Positions 17,903 through 26,819 of a DNA stretch of 64,000 bases are shown piece by piece. The stretch comes from Kordiimonas pumila (lineage in GTDB: Bacteria > Pseudomonadota > Alphaproteobacteria > Sphingomonadales > Kordiimonadaceae): contig NZ_CP061205.1 of assembly GCF_015240255.1 (NCBI RefSeq), positions 2,811,501 through 2,875,500 on the forward strand, given 5' to 3'. The position numbers and the translations under genes are program-made. Each line of letters opens with the position of its first letter. Positions within the stretch are counted from its first letter, which is position 1. The notes beneath the pieces are model-generated. The model was given only the letters and a program-made list of their open reading frames with translations, was not told where the DNA came from and made no database searches.

Positions 17903-17989
17903 TGGTGCGGCCGAGAAGACTCGAACTTCCACGGGTGTTACCCCACAGCGACCTCAACGCTGCGCGTCTACCAATTCCGCCACGGCCGC
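17903..17989 (-). tRNA. tRNA-Leu (anticodon GAG)
   Basis: An 87-base cloverleaf including an encoded CCA. The acceptor stem is GCGGCCG paired with CGGCCGC followed by A-CCA; the anticodon stem CAGCG/CGCTG encloses TTGAGGT, giving anticodon GAG; there is a long leucine-type variable arm (TGGGGTAACACCCG) and a TTCGAGT T-loop. It reads codons CUC and CUU. Confidence 0.97.
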
Positions 17990-18073
17990 GAGATCGGGCG
18001 CTTAACTATCAGGTAAGACATAGCCCTGCAAGGGAAAAATGCAAAACCTATAAACTTTCGTGCTGGCCTGAGT

Positions 18074-18316
18074 TTAGACTTGAAGCTGGCTCATCATACG
18101 GGTGATAGAAACACCAATCCGTTCACCAACGATCATTATTTCTCCGCGTGCAACAAGCTCGCCGTTCGCATAGACCCAGCACTCATCTTCGTGACGAGCG
18201 TCAAGATCGATTACGGCGCCACGACCCATCTTCAAAAGCTGGCGAATAGGCATATGGGTACGGCCCAGAACAACTGTTATTTCAACAGAGACCCGATTAA
18301 CAGCCTGATAGTCCAT
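18074..18316 (-). CDS. FliN/FliM-type C-ring domain protein, orphan
   Basis: 80 residues from ATG 18316 (AAGGGG upstream; an in-frame TTG at 18334 is less likely). Nearly the whole protein is a SpoA/FliN domain: VSVEITVVLGRTHMPIRQLLKMGRGAVIDLD, then VYANGELVARGEIMIVGERIGVSITRM. The motif ANGELVARGE is diagnostic of flagellar motor switch FliN. It is short: E. coli FliN is 137 residues, and the N-terminal extension is absent. No other flagellar gene is in the window, so it is separated from any main flagellar locus. It may be a functional switch subunit or a stray paralogue. Confidence 0.85.
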   Translation of the reverse strand: MDYQAVNRVSVEITVVLGRTHMPIRQLLKMGRGAVIDLDARHEDECWVYANGELVARGEIMIVGERIGVSITRMMSQLQV

Positions 18317-18488
18317 ATTCACCCCTTGCTGCAAATTGCATACAGCCTATATCGCACATAAGCAGTTATTATTTCATTAACCTAAAAGAGCACCCTACTT
18401 CAAGAAACTTGGTACAAGGAGCAGATTTTCTTGGCGGCATGCAGTCTATAAGGTATCTAAGCTATGGATAAAGAGAGTGGTATACAAC

Positions 18489-19223
18489 ATGGAATATGCA
18501 AAAAACTTAGAATGGCGAATCAGCGAAGGCTTTATTGAATACCCCGAGGCTCTAAAAATTATGGAAGAGCGTGTGCTCGCTATTAAAGCGGGCACTGCTC
18601 CAGAAATGGTCTGGTTGCTGGAACACCCACCACTTTATACCGCAGGCACAAGTGCAAACCCGGTGGACCTTGTCGACCCGGACCGGTTCCCGGTTTACGA
18701 TGCAGGCCGCGGCGGCCAATATACTTATCACGGCCCAGGGCAGCGTGTTGTATACTTCATGCTAGACCTTACAAAACGGGGGCGCGATGTCCGCCAATTT
18801 GTTTACAGTCTAGAAGAAGTGATGATCCAGACACTTGCCAAAATGGGTGTAATAGCAGAACGCCGTGAAGGCCGGGTTGGTGTTTGGGTTGAGCGCGGCG
18901 CTGGCCGCGAGGATAAAATTGGTGCCATTGGTGTACGGATAAAACAGTGGGTTACCTTTCATGGTATCGCCCTGAATGTTGAACCTGACCTAAGCCATTT
19001 TAATGGTATAGTACCTTGCGGCATATCAGAGCATGGGGTTACAAGCCTGCGTGATCTCGGCCTTGCCTTTACGCTAGATGATGTTGATATTCTCATTAAA
19101 GAAACGTTTGACAAGATCTTTGGCCTTGAAACTAGAGCCATGACCCTAAAAGTACCAAAAAAAACAGTAAGCACGCCCGAAGTATCTATTGAAAAAACCC
19201 ACCCTGTTTTTCAGGTCTCGTAA
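18489..19223 (+). CDS. lipB: Octanoyltransferase (lipoate biosynthesis)
   Basis: 244 residues from ATG 18489; a GTG at 18477 is in frame. LipB moves octanoyl from acyl carrier protein to lipoyl domains. Motifs: [13 protein letters not shown] near 41-53, the [12 protein letters not shown] block near 74-85, KIGAIGVRI near 140, and the catalytic cysteine in [15 protein letters not shown] near 171. The last 30 residues ([18 protein letters not shown]) extend past the conserved fold. It is alone on its strand, divergent from the FliN-like gene. Confidence 0.95.
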   Translation: MEYAKNLEWRISEGFIEYPEALKIMEERVLAIKAGTAPEMVWLLEHPPLYTAGTSANPVDLVDPDRFPVYDAGRGGQYTYHGPGQRVVYFMLDLTKRGRDVRQFVYSLEEVMIQTLAKMGVIAERREGRVGVWVERGAGREDKIGAIGVRIKQWVTFHGIALNVEPDLSHFNGIVPCGISEHGVTSLRDLGLAFTLDDVDILIKETFDKIFGLETRAMTLKVPKKTVSTPEVSIEKTHPVFQVS

Positions 19224-19540
19224 CAGTTTCAAAAGCTTACCTCATGAAACTTTACATACTGAACCTTGGCCCTCTCCATTAACAAGAACAAGTATGTGAG
19301 TACGATTGATGTTTAATTTGATTTTTGCCTCTATAAGAAAGCAACAAATACTGCACAATAAACTGAACAAACGCCATTCTGGAGTGTCATTTTGTGGAAG
19401 CAAGCCAAACAAGTGTTTCCAAAAGGATGCTGATTTTTTCATACATAATTTTAACACCGGAATTAGTAATAAAAAAGCCTAGCCAGATGCCCTGCAATAC
19501 GTTTTAGTGTAATGAAATAAAACATCTTTTAGGATTATCT
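19224..19540 (+). other. Intergenic region (317 bp) before the glycosyltransferase-like gene
   Basis: No coding region is convincing here. A weak inverted repeat AGTTTCA/TGAAACT (19225-19231 and 19245-19251) directly follows lipB but lacks a T-run. The last 60 bases are AT-rich and end in AGGATTATCT before the next ATG, a normal ribosome site. I see no RNA gene or repeated element. Confidence 0.5.
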
Positions 19541-21127
19541 ATGACAGACCCGGTTTTACAGGCAATGCATTTTTTAGCAGACCCATCACGCCATGTAACC
19601 GAGAGCGACAAAGCATCCTTAATGAATATAGCCAATGTAATTTTAACATCAGACTTAACCCCGGATGCCCGAAACGGCGCAATCTCCACCCTTGAAAGAG
19701 GCATGGCAACCAAAGATAAGTATAAAGCTATTTTTATTGAAAGTATGCTGCTTTGTCTCACAAAAAGGCCCAAGCACTCAGCAAGAATAGCCCAGCATTT
19801 GCAAAGCTATAAACCAGATATTGAGGAAGCAAACTCAACCTATACCAATCTTGTCTGGCAGCGTTTCACAATGGATGAAACCAAGGATAAACGCCTATAC
19901 CAACACTGTACACGTGCCGCTACGTTGCCTCTTTTCAGGCACCTCATCTCTTTATTTAAAGGTATGTATGATCGGGAAGTACCAGACCACCCAACAACCT
20001 TTAAACGAACAAACCGGGTTGTCGTTGTAACGCGGCAAATGCAAATGCCACCGCATGCGCCAAGTGTACGTACACTTGAGTTTGCGCATAACCTGATTGA
20101 AAAACATGGCAAAGAAGTAATGATTGTATGCAGCAGTGAGCTTTCAAAATCATATAACGGTGCCATTATGCCGTCTGCCCACGGCAATTATGATGAACGT
20201 TTTTTCAACCTAAAAACTATTACCTATGAAGGCATTCAAATTCCTTTCACCATCTGCGGGAATGGTGTTTTTAGTGAAGCCTCGCTCCGGGAAGGTATCC
20301 GCGCCATTCATGATTTTGGGCCAGACATGATCCTATCTATTGGCTCACCCAACCTTTTACCTGAAGTTTTTCATCAAAGATGTTTTTGCTTTTTTTATAA
20401 TTCCGGGCGTGGATTACCCCTTACACAGCACCAACATTTTCATATGTGGGAAGACCCAACACCCGAACAGGCAAAACAGATTAAGCAGGAAAAACTCGCA
20501 GAAAACTTCCTGTTTGTATCTACTCCCGGATACCATGTACAAAAACAGTTCATGACCCTAAACCGTTCTGACTATAATCTACCAGAGGACAGTTTTGTTT
20601 TTGCTGTCATTGGCATGCGCCTTACCACTGAAGTCGACAGCAGCTTTATTGAAATGATGGCAACCATACAAAAATCAACAAATTGCTATTTTATTTTTGC
20701 TGGCCGTTTTGAAGGTTTTAACACCGCTTTTGCAAGCCACCCTGCCCTTGGAGAAAACTGTCGCTATCTTGATATGCAGCCTGACATTATGGCCGTTTAT
20801 GCTTTGGCAAATGCCTACCTGAACCCAGAGCGCAAAGGCGGTGGTAGTAGCGCGGCCCAAGCCCTACAAGCAGGCATCCCTGTGCTCACGCTACCTTCCG
20901 GTGATGTTGGCTTTATGGCAACAAACTTTCCGAAGCTGCCCAATTATAATACTGTCGGCCATGTCGCTATAGAACTAGCTACTAATCCAGAAAAAATGGT
21001 GGAATATAAGGCGTATACAGCGGCAGAAGCCAAGCGCCTGAGTGTAAGAGATGCGTATTTGGAAAGAATACTTGAAGAATTTGAAAAATACGCAGCGCAA
21101 AAAGAACAAGAGCAATCTCTAAACTAG
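19541..21127 (+). CDS. Glycosyltransferase-like protein (GT-B C-terminal half)
   Basis: 528 residues, no signal or membrane segment. The N-terminal 140 residues are helical and resemble repeat or adaptor regions. From about 150 (RVVVVTRQMQMPPHAPSVRTLEFAHNLI) two Rossmann-like halves follow: a DFGPDMILSIGSPNLLPEV element near 265 and a C-terminal nucleotide-sugar half with FAVIGMRL near 345 and YLNPERKGGGSSAAQALQAG near 425, the typical E/GG position of group 1 and GT41-like enzymes. It is transcribed alone, so acceptor and donor are unknown. Confidence 0.7.
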   Translation: MTDPVLQAMHFLADPSRHVTESDKASLMNIANVILTSDLTPDARNGAISTLERGMATKDKYKAIFIESMLLCLTKRPKHSARIAQHLQSYKPDIEEANSTYTNLVWQRFTMDETKDKRLYQHCTRAATLPLFRHLISLFKGMYDREVPDHPTTFKRTNRVVVVTRQMQMPPHAPSVRTLEFAHNLIEKHGKEVMIVCSSELSKSYNGAIMPSAHGNYDERFFNLKTITYEGIQIPFTICGNGVFSEASLREGIRAIHDFGPDMILSIGSPNLLPEVFHQRCFCFFYNSGRGLPLTQHQHFHMWEDPTPEQAKQIKQEKLAENFLFVSTPGYHVQKQFMTLNRSDYNLPEDSFVFAVIGMRLTTEVDSSFIEMMATIQKSTNCYFIFAGRFEGFNTAFASHPALGENCRYLDMQPDIMAVYALANAYLNPERKGGGSSAAQALQAGIPVLTLPSGDVGFMATNFPKLPNYNTVGHVAIELATNPEKMVEYKAYTAAEAKRLSVRDAYLERILEEFEKYAAQKEQEQSLN

Positions 21128-21141
21128 CTTTGTCACACTCG

Positions 21142-21372
21142 TCATTTCTTTTTTCGCCTATATACTGAGAAAGCCCAAAAAGATGCCACAGCAAAGGCAA
21201 CAATTAAAAAGGGAACCTTACTATTAGACATCTCTGAAAATATGCTGGCCGCGACACCAAAGCCCGCAATTCCTCCCAGGATAAAAGCAAAAACAGCAAC
21301 GGAGCGGATCTCGCTTCGCTTCGCCGTATGCGCTATCTGAAGCTCAACATCTTTCGGTAAAGGCCGTGCCAT
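21142..21372 (-). CDS. Small two-helix membrane protein
   Basis: 76 residues: a charged N terminus, two hydrophobic segments (about 25-45 and 52-68) and a basic end (YRRKKK). I recognise no family. Its ATG shares a base with the stop of the ATP12 gene, so it is the last gene of the crcB-rluC-atp12 run. It is convergent with the glycosyltransferase-like gene, 14 bases away. Confidence 0.65.
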   Translation of the reverse strand: MARPLPKDVELQIAHTAKRSEIRSVAVFAFILGGIAGFGVAASIFSEMSNSKVPFLIVAFAVASFWAFSVYRRKKK

Positions 21373-22073
21373 TAGGGCGCTGCTTTTAAGAGTGTAAGGA
21401 ATGTACCACTTGCTTGTAGGTCATTATAGGTTCTGGTGCGCTTTTCCGTAGCTTCCCAGTCTTCGCCCCATTGCTCTTCCTGATACAGTTGATCAACAAG
21501 GCTTGTCTTCCATATTGTATCAAAGTCACGGAAACCATTCATAAAAGCTAGCCCTAACACCAATGAACCAAACCCATTAACAAAGCCGTGCAAAGCCGCC
21601 AACTCATATATAGTGTACGACTGAACATATTCTGACAACGCATTCAGGGTCTTCTTATCTTGCTGAATTGGCATAATGCCTTTTGTAGCAACCAAGCGAA
21701 CACCTACATGGTCTTCCAGCCAATCCAGATATGGCTCCCATTGCTCTTGCTGGCGCACAGCAAGTTCATAAGGCTCTTCTGCTCTATAACAGAGCAAGTC
21801 TGTTGCACCGAATGCAGCAATCTCACTTGCAACACTATCAAACTGTGGGGCAATTCTATCAATTGCCGTACTCACTAACCGCATATGAGGCATTGTTTCT
21901 GGGTCAATACGGTCTTGCTGCTGCTGCCACTCTTCAGCCACCTTATGTGCAAGCGCTTTAGTCGGCATCAAAAGGGCATTTTTCGCTGGCGTTTTTAAAG
22001 TTTTATCATCCAACTTTACCTCATAGCCCTTTTCCGCCACTACAACTGAGGTGCTTTTATAAAATCGCTTCAT
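21372..22073 (-). CDS. ATP12 family F1-ATPase assembly chaperone
   Basis: 233 residues. It starts KRFYKSTSVVVAEKGYEVKLDDKTLKTPAK, the family N-terminal hallmark, with LPTKALAHKVAEEW-like and RIDPETMPHMRLVSTAIDR blocks next, then ATDLLCYRAEEP near 92 and LHGFVNGFGSLVLGLAF near 162. In mitochondria ATP12 binds free F1 alpha subunits before assembly; alphaproteobacterial homologues are assumed to do the same. Gene order with HAD, rluC and crcB is conserved in this class. Confidence 0.93.
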   Translation of the reverse strand: MKRFYKSTSVVVAEKGYEVKLDDKTLKTPAKNALLMPTKALAHKVAEEWQQQQDRIDPETMPHMRLVSTAIDRIAPQFDSVASEIAAFGATDLLCYRAEEPYELAVRQQEQWEPYLDWLEDHVGVRLVATKGIMPIQQDKKTLNALSEYVQSYTIYELAALHGFVNGFGSLVLGLAFMNGFRDFDTIWKTSLVDQLYQEEQWGEDWEATEKRTRTYNDLQASGTFLTLLKAAP

Positions 22074-22082
22074 CTATTATCA

Positions 22083-22526
22083 CTAACTATCTTTTTTATC
22101 TTCAGACGGTTTCTCTTGCTGCATTTGGCGTGTTGTCTCAGCAAGTTTTCGCCGCGAATAACGCGCCTGTTTGCGTTTGCTATTCATGCGTTTTGTCTCT
22201 AAACCGCTTTCAGATTTAAAACCACCTGAATACTGAACGTCTGATTTTATTTTCTTATCCGGATTAACAATCACAACGTCATAGCCCAGTAATCTGTTAC
22301 CTATTCTAGGGTTTCGGTAACACAGCACTAAAACCAGCGCCAATAAAACCAAAAAAATCAGGATAACGGCAAATGCCATAGAACCACCACGTGTCGTGGT
22401 AATAATCGTTTCTTCAAACAAGTACGCCGTCAAAGCAAGGGCACTAACACCACCTGCCGCAATAAGAAACCCCACTCGCGGTGTTTTGGCTTCATCTTGA
22501 AGCGTCGGCTCATGGGGCTTTTTCAT
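22083..22526 (-). CDS. Hypothetical membrane protein with basic C-terminal tail
   Basis: 147 residues: two hydrophobic segments (about 18-38 and 49-70), then a soluble tail rich in Lys and Arg (TKRMNSKRKQARYSRRKLAETTRQM) ending acidic (KPSEDKKDS). No family recognised. It sits between the HAD phosphatase (1-base gap) and ATP12, so it is part of the operon. Confidence 0.7.
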   Translation of the reverse strand: MKKPHEPTLQDEAKTPRVGFLIAAGGVSALALTAYLFEETIITTTRGGSMAFAVILIFLVLLALVLVLCYRNPRIGNRLLGYDVVIVNPDKKIKSDVQYSGGFKSESGLETKRMNSKRKQARYSRRKLAETTRQMQQEKPSEDKKDS

Positions 22527-22527
22527 C

Positions 22528-23202
22528 CTATGCGATCCATCCTGTTATAATATCCGGTATTTCATCATAGTGGTTAACAATATGCCGGGCGCCAGCCTTT
22601 AGTAACTCATCCGTGCTATGGTAACCCCACACAACGCCAAGCCCTGCAACGCCAGCTCTAGCCGACATCATCATGTCATAACTCGTGTCTCCAACCATAA
22701 CAGTATATTCTGGTGCAGAGCCTGCTTCCGCAATCGCTTTTTGTATCATGGATGGGTGTGGCTTGGATGGGTGGCCATCAGCGGTCTGAAGGCTAATAAA
22801 CATATCCGTTAAATCATGTTCTTTTAGAATGCGCTCTAACCCACGAATAGAATTACCTGTCGCAATACCGAGTAAAAAACCTGCCTCACCAAGGGCGGTC
22901 AATGCTTCCCGCGTCCCATCATACAAAGGATCTGGCCCAGATGCCAACTCAACTCTCAAACGGTAATATATGCGCTTATAATCTTCCGTAAGTGCAGCAT
23001 GCATTGTTGTGCTTTCCTGCGGTGTTAAAACAGCAATCGCGTCTTGCAGGCTAAGGCCAACAATCGACCTGACAGTGTCATCTGCAATCGTAGGCAATCC
23101 AGCTTCCATAAATGTTTGCTGCATAGACCGCACAATCAGGTGCTGACTATCAACAAGCGTACCATCGCAATCAAAAATAACCAGTTTGTTATACGAAGCC
23201 AC
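22528..23202 (-). CDS. HAD-IA family phosphatase (phosphoglycolate phosphatase-like)
   Basis: 224 residues. The HAD motifs are complete: FDCDGTLVDS (nucleophile D10, D12), IATGNS near 114, a motif III lysine in HPSKPHPSM near 147, and VMVGDTSYDMMMS near 167. A helical cap lies between motifs I and II, subclass IA. Closest by pattern to Gph/phosphoglycolate phosphatase; substrate is not certain. It starts 2 bases after the rluC stop. Confidence 0.9.
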   Translation of the reverse strand: MASYNKLVIFDCDGTLVDSQHLIVRSMQQTFMEAGLPTIADDTVRSIVGLSLQDAIAVLTPQESTTMHAALTEDYKRIYYRLRVELASGPDPLYDGTREALTALGEAGFLLGIATGNSIRGLERILKEHDLTDMFISLQTADGHPSKPHPSMIQKAIAEAGSAPEYTVMVGDTSYDMMMSARAGVAGLGVVWGYHSTDELLKAGARHIVNHYDEIPDIITGWIA

Positions 23203-23204
23203 CC

Positions 23205-24209
23205 TTAGTCCTCCAGCAACTCATCCACATATGAATTTAGTTCAAAACCCAATGTATCAAAGGTTTCAGCCATATGCGGTGAAAGTGGGGCTGTTACTGT
23301 AAGCATGCCCCCATCTGGGTGCGGGAAAGTTACAAACCGGCTATGAAGGTGCATTTTTTTTGAAATGCTACCCGCTAAAAATGCATCTGCACCGCCGTAC
23401 TTACCATCCCCAACAATAGGGTGCCCCATTTCAGCACAGTGCAGGCGAAGCTGATGTGTACGGCCCGTGTGCGGCTTCAAGGCCAGCCACGATGCCTCAT
23501 GGCCAGCATGCTCGACCACCTTATAATCTGTTATGGAATGCTTGCCGTCTGGCGTAACAATCATGCGTTCATTGCCTTTAATTGGCGCCTTTTCCATCAT
23601 AAGTTTGATCCGGCCATCCTGCGGATTTGGCAAGCCCATAACCAGCGCAAAATAGCGCTTATCAGTCTCACGGCTTTTAAAAGAGGCAGCTAGCGCGCCA
23701 GCGGCGTTTGCGCTTCGGCCAAGCAGTAAAACACCTGATGTATCCTTGTCTAGCCGGTGTACAAGGCGCGGCCTGCTGCTGGCACCATAGCGCAGCATAT
23801 CAAGCATACCGTCCAGGTGTCGGGTTTGCCCCGTCCCACCTTGTGTTGGCAAGCCTGCCGGTTTATTTAATGCTATTACATCATCATCTTTATACAAGAC
23901 CCAGCTTTCAACTTCGGCCCTTTCCTTATCAGAAAAAGTGTGCCGTTTTTGTGCCATTTCTGCGCCATGTGTGCCACCTGTGTGCGATGTGCCATATGCA
24001 GTGTCACCAATCGGGGGGACCCTGATAATTTGCCCAGCTTCCACACGCTCACTGCCCTTCACACGCTTGCCGTCAAGCCGCACTTCCCCCTTACGCATAA
24101 TTTTTTGTAGTTGGCCAAAACCAACATCGGGAAAATGCCGTTTGAACCAGCGGTCTATTCTAACGCCAGCATCATCAGCCTTCACTTCTATATTCTGAAC
24201 ACCACTCAT
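23205..24209 (-). CDS. rluC: RluA-family 23S rRNA pseudouridine synthase (RluC-like)
   Basis: 334 residues. N-terminal S4 RNA-binding domain (VRIDRWFKRHFPDVGFGQLQKIMRKGEVRLDGKR, residues 11-44), then the pseudouridine synthase domain with the catalytic aspartate in LVHRLDKDTSGVLLLG near 150, and RTHQLRLHCAEMGHPIVGD near 255. RluC modifies U955, U2504 and U2580 of E. coli 23S rRNA; site specificity here is inferred. About 30 residues between S4 and catalytic domain (HTGGTHGAEMAQKRHTFSD) look like a linker. Its start overlaps crcB by ATGA. Confidence 0.9.
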   Translation of the reverse strand: MSGVQNIEVKADDAGVRIDRWFKRHFPDVGFGQLQKIMRKGEVRLDGKRVKGSERVEAGQIIRVPPIGDTAYGTSHTGGTHGAEMAQKRHTFSDKERAEVESWVLYKDDDVIALNKPAGLPTQGGTGQTRHLDGMLDMLRYGASSRPRLVHRLDKDTSGVLLLGRSANAAGALAASFKSRETDKRYFALVMGLPNPQDGRIKLMMEKAPIKGNERMIVTPDGKHSITDYKVVEHAGHEASWLALKPHTGRTHQLRLHCAEMGHPIVGDGKYGGADAFLAGSISKKMHLHSRFVTFPHPDGGMLTVTAPLSPHMAETFDTLGFELNSYVDELLED

Positions 24210-24583
24210 AACAAAACCCTACCAAGCCACATACCAGCAAAAAGACAGGCCAGCCCAACAACGAGCGACCCAAACATATATAAAGCAGCACCAGACCAAT
24301 CACCACGCTGCACAAGAAGAGCACCTTCCAACGAAAAGGTGGAAAATGTTGTAAAGCTGCCAAGTAAACCTACGGTCAAAAATCCTCTAAGGGCTGGTGT
24401 TGCATCAAACTTTAAAGCGAATAGTGTAATCAACACGCCCATTAGAAGGCTACCAATCATATTAACAGCAAACGTACCATACGGAAAACCAAAGCCGAGC
24501 ACTTTTGTAATGTGGCTCGCTACAAAATGGCGTGCCAGCGCACCCGTTGCACCACCTGCTGCAATCGCCAGTAACATCTGCAT
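24206..24583 (-). CDS. crcB: Fluoride channel CrcB/Fluc
   Basis: 125 residues with four hydrophobic segments. Family motifs: GGATGALARHFV at 10-21, FPYGTFAVNMIGSLLMG with the conserved Asn near 40, and the TM3 break VGLLGSFTTFSTFSLE with the phenylalanine box near 75-85. Dual-topology dimers export fluoride. It lies in an operon, so I see no separate fluoride riboswitch in the 18 bases before it. It overlaps rluC by four bases. Confidence 0.96.
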   Translation of the reverse strand: MQMLLAIAAGGATGALARHFVASHITKVLGFGFPYGTFAVNMIGSLLMGVLITLFALKFDATPALRGFLTVGLLGSFTTFSTFSLEGALLVQRGDWSGAALYMFGSLVVGLACLFAGMWLGRVLL

Positions 24584-24601
24584 GAGCCTGCCCTCTAATC
24601 G

Positions 24602-25468
24602 TCAGTTAATACCAAAAATCCAGCCTTCTGTGCCGCGCACCATAGAGGAAAGCCCATCTGGATTCCAGTATTTGCTTTCATGGGCTATCGCCCGAAGCCC
24701 TGCTGATGTCACAATAGCATCTGCGGTGTGGTCATCCCGCACAGTATCCGCCGCAAGAACACCAGTGGAACCAAGGCTTGCCAGTATGGCCTTAAGGCTA
24801 TCCCTGTCGCGTATCTTGCCCCGATGCCCACCCATTGCCGCAAACGCGGCGGCATAAATCTCGACTAAAACGGTCGATGCCTTTTCTACATCCTGAAAAG
24901 GCCAAACAGCAATGCCTGTAAGGTCACGCAGAGAATGTAATAGCCGTATGGTCGAAAGGCCTGAAAGCCCAACCTGACTAGGACCAATAAGATGGAACAC
25001 GCTTTCACATGGTCCAGCACCACTTGCTACGGCGACATTTTCTGTCACCCTCATGCGGCGCGTATAATATCTGCCTCGATTGCCCGGGCGTAAGTAATAA
25101 TCTGCGAAGCATTCTGCAAAAGCGCCACCAAACAAATCATTCGCCTCTACGCACAGTTGATCAACATACAGCCATAGTTCTATCGCCGTTTCCATGCCAA
25201 TATTTGGCAAGAAAGAACCATCATCTACAAACGGCAAAGAAAAGGCAGAATCAAAGCCTACTAATATCCTCGTTGACCCTTCAAGGTCACAGCTTCTGGC
25301 AATCCAGTTAGCACATTCCTGCCGTGACCAGCTTCGCTTGCCACTTGGCGGAGTAACCAAGCGTGGATGCTTGCCGTGGCCGTCACAGATGGCAACAGCA
25401 ATACCAGCATGGCGTACGCCTCGTGCGCCAGACCAGTCAATACCAACAAAATGGGTAAATTCACTCAT
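24602..25468 (-). CDS. RNase H-fold-like protein of unknown function
   Basis: 288 residues from ATG 25468, which overlaps the end of rarA by 8 bases. The N terminus HFVGIDWSGARG and later LVGFDSAFSLP have the first two strand motifs of the RNase H-like / DUF429-type superfamily; DDHTADAIVTSAGLRAI near 246 would be the third acidic element. Functions of such proteins are mostly undefined (nuclease, kinase-like). The position between rarA and crcB suggests co-transcription only. Confidence 0.65.
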   Translation of the reverse strand: MSEFTHFVGIDWSGARGVRHAGIAVAICDGHGKHPRLVTPPSGKRSWSRQECANWIARSCDLEGSTRILVGFDSAFSLPFVDDGSFLPNIGMETAIELWLYVDQLCVEANDLFGGAFAECFADYYLRPGNRGRYYTRRMRVTENVAVASGAGPCESVFHLIGPSQVGLSGLSTIRLLHSLRDLTGIAVWPFQDVEKASTVLVEIYAAAFAAMGGHRGKIRDRDSLKAILASLGSTGVLAADTVRDDHTADAIVTSAGLRAIAHESKYWNPDGLSSMVRGTEGWIFGIN

Positions 25469-26798
25469 TTCCAAGCTTAGAAGCCGCATTCACAGCATAT
25501 TCAGCCCGAATCCGCTCAAAATACTGCATACGTTTCATAATATCACGCTCAAAACCACGTTCTACAGGCTTATAAAACCCTTGCCGCTCCATATCGTCCG
25601 GGAAATAATTTTGCCCTGAAACGCCAGTCTCTGTATCGTGGTCGTAAGCATAGCCCTTACCATACCCCACATCTTTCATAAGCTTTGTTGGGGCGTTTAG
25701 AATATGGGCAGGTGGCATCAGGCTCCCTGTTCTTTTCGCAGCTGATTTCGCTGCTTTTTCAGCAACATAGGCAGCGTTAGATTTTGGCGCCGTTGCTAAG
25801 TATATTACCGCCTGTGCAATCTGAAGTTCCCCTTCAGGGCTACCGAGAAACTCGTACGTATCTTTTGCCGCCAGCGCCTGTGTTATAGCTTGCGGGTCAG
25901 CCATACCCACATCTTCACTTGCAAACCTTACTAGCCGCCGAATGATATACATCGGGTCCTCCCCTGCTGTCAGCATACGTGCAAGCCAGTATAAAGCCGC
26001 GTCAGCGTCTGACCCCCTCAGCGATTTATGGAGCGCGGAAATAAGATTATAGTGGCCGTCCCTGTCTTTATCGTAAGAAGGGGCACGCCTTTGCAGTAAA
26101 CGCCCAAGAGACGGGGTGTCCAGCCTTTCATTTGCAGCAAGGCTGTAAAGTGTTTCAATACAGTTCAGTAAAAATCGACCATCGCCGTCTGCCATGGCCT
26201 TTAGTGTCATGCGGGCATCATCCGTTAGCGGCAACGGGGCCTGCATTTCGGCTTCAGCGCGGGTTATTAATTCATCGAGTGCTTCATCACCGTGACGGTT
26301 CAGCACCAACACCTGCATTCTGGAAAGCAGGGCGCTATTGATTTCAAAAGACGGGTTTTCGGTTGTTGCCCCAATCAGCGTTATCGTGCCGTCTTCAACA
26401 TGAGGCAGAAAGCTATCCTGCTGCGACCGGTTAAACCTGTGAATTTCATCTACAAATAAAAGTGTGCTTCGGCCATTCATTCGCCGGGCTTTTGCGGCCT
26501 CAAACACTTTTTTCAGGTCAGCAACACCTGAGAAAATCGCTGATATCTGCTCAAAGGCCAAATCGGCATGGTTCGCAAGCAAGCGGGCGATGGTGGTTTT
26601 ACCCGTGCCCGGTGGTCCCCATAAAACAAGGGAGCTTATTCGCCCAGAAGCCACCATACGCCCAAGGGCACCCTCTGGGCCTAACAGGTGGTCTTGACCT
26701 ACAACTTCGCCAATCGTAGCTGGTCGTAGCCTGTCAGCAAGGGGGCGCGCCGTATTGCCTTTTTCCAGAGCCTCAGGTGATCCAAAAAGATCGCTCAA
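25461..26798 (-). CDS. rarA: Replication-associated recombination protein A (RarA/MgsA)
   Basis: 445 residues from a TTG start with GAGGGGC upstream. AAA+ ATPase that acts at stalled forks, related to clamp loaders. Motifs: PLADRLRPATIGEVVGQDHLLG at 19-40, Walker A WGPPGTGKTTIA near 60, Walker B LLFVDEIHRFNRSQQD near 113, sensor 1 GATTENPSFEIN near 144, and the C-terminal tetramerisation region with GSDADAALYWLARML near 283. It begins 21 bases after degQ. Confidence 0.96.
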   Translation of the reverse strand: MSDLFGSPEALEKGNTARPLADRLRPATIGEVVGQDHLLGPEGALGRMVASGRISSLVLWGPPGTGKTTIARLLANHADLAFEQISAIFSGVADLKKVFEAAKARRMNGRSTLLFVDEIHRFNRSQQDSFLPHVEDGTITLIGATTENPSFEINSALLSRMQVLVLNRHGDEALDELITRAEAEMQAPLPLTDDARMTLKAMADGDGRFLLNCIETLYSLAANERLDTPSLGRLLQRRAPSYDKDRDGHYNLISALHKSLRGSDADAALYWLARMLTAGEDPMYIIRRLVRFASEDVGMADPQAITQALAAKDTYEFLGSPEGELQIAQAVIYLATAPKSNAAYVAEKAAKSAAKRTGSLMPPAHILNAPTKLMKDVGYGKGYAYDHDTETGVSGQNYFPDDMERQGFYKPVERGFERDIMKRMQYFERIRAEYAVNAASKLGNE

Positions 26799-26819
26799 CA
26801 GTTTGCCCCTCTGCTTGAC

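Noticed and set aside
19242-19457. A 71-codon minus-strand frame in the gap after lipB
   Set aside because: No ribosome site, no recognised family, atypical composition; the gap looks non-coding.
24111-24857. A 248-codon open frame on the plus strand
   Set aside because: It is antisense to crcB, rluC and the RNase H-like gene, all of which have clear family motifs; its translation is a low-complexity Ser/Pro/Ala mixture.
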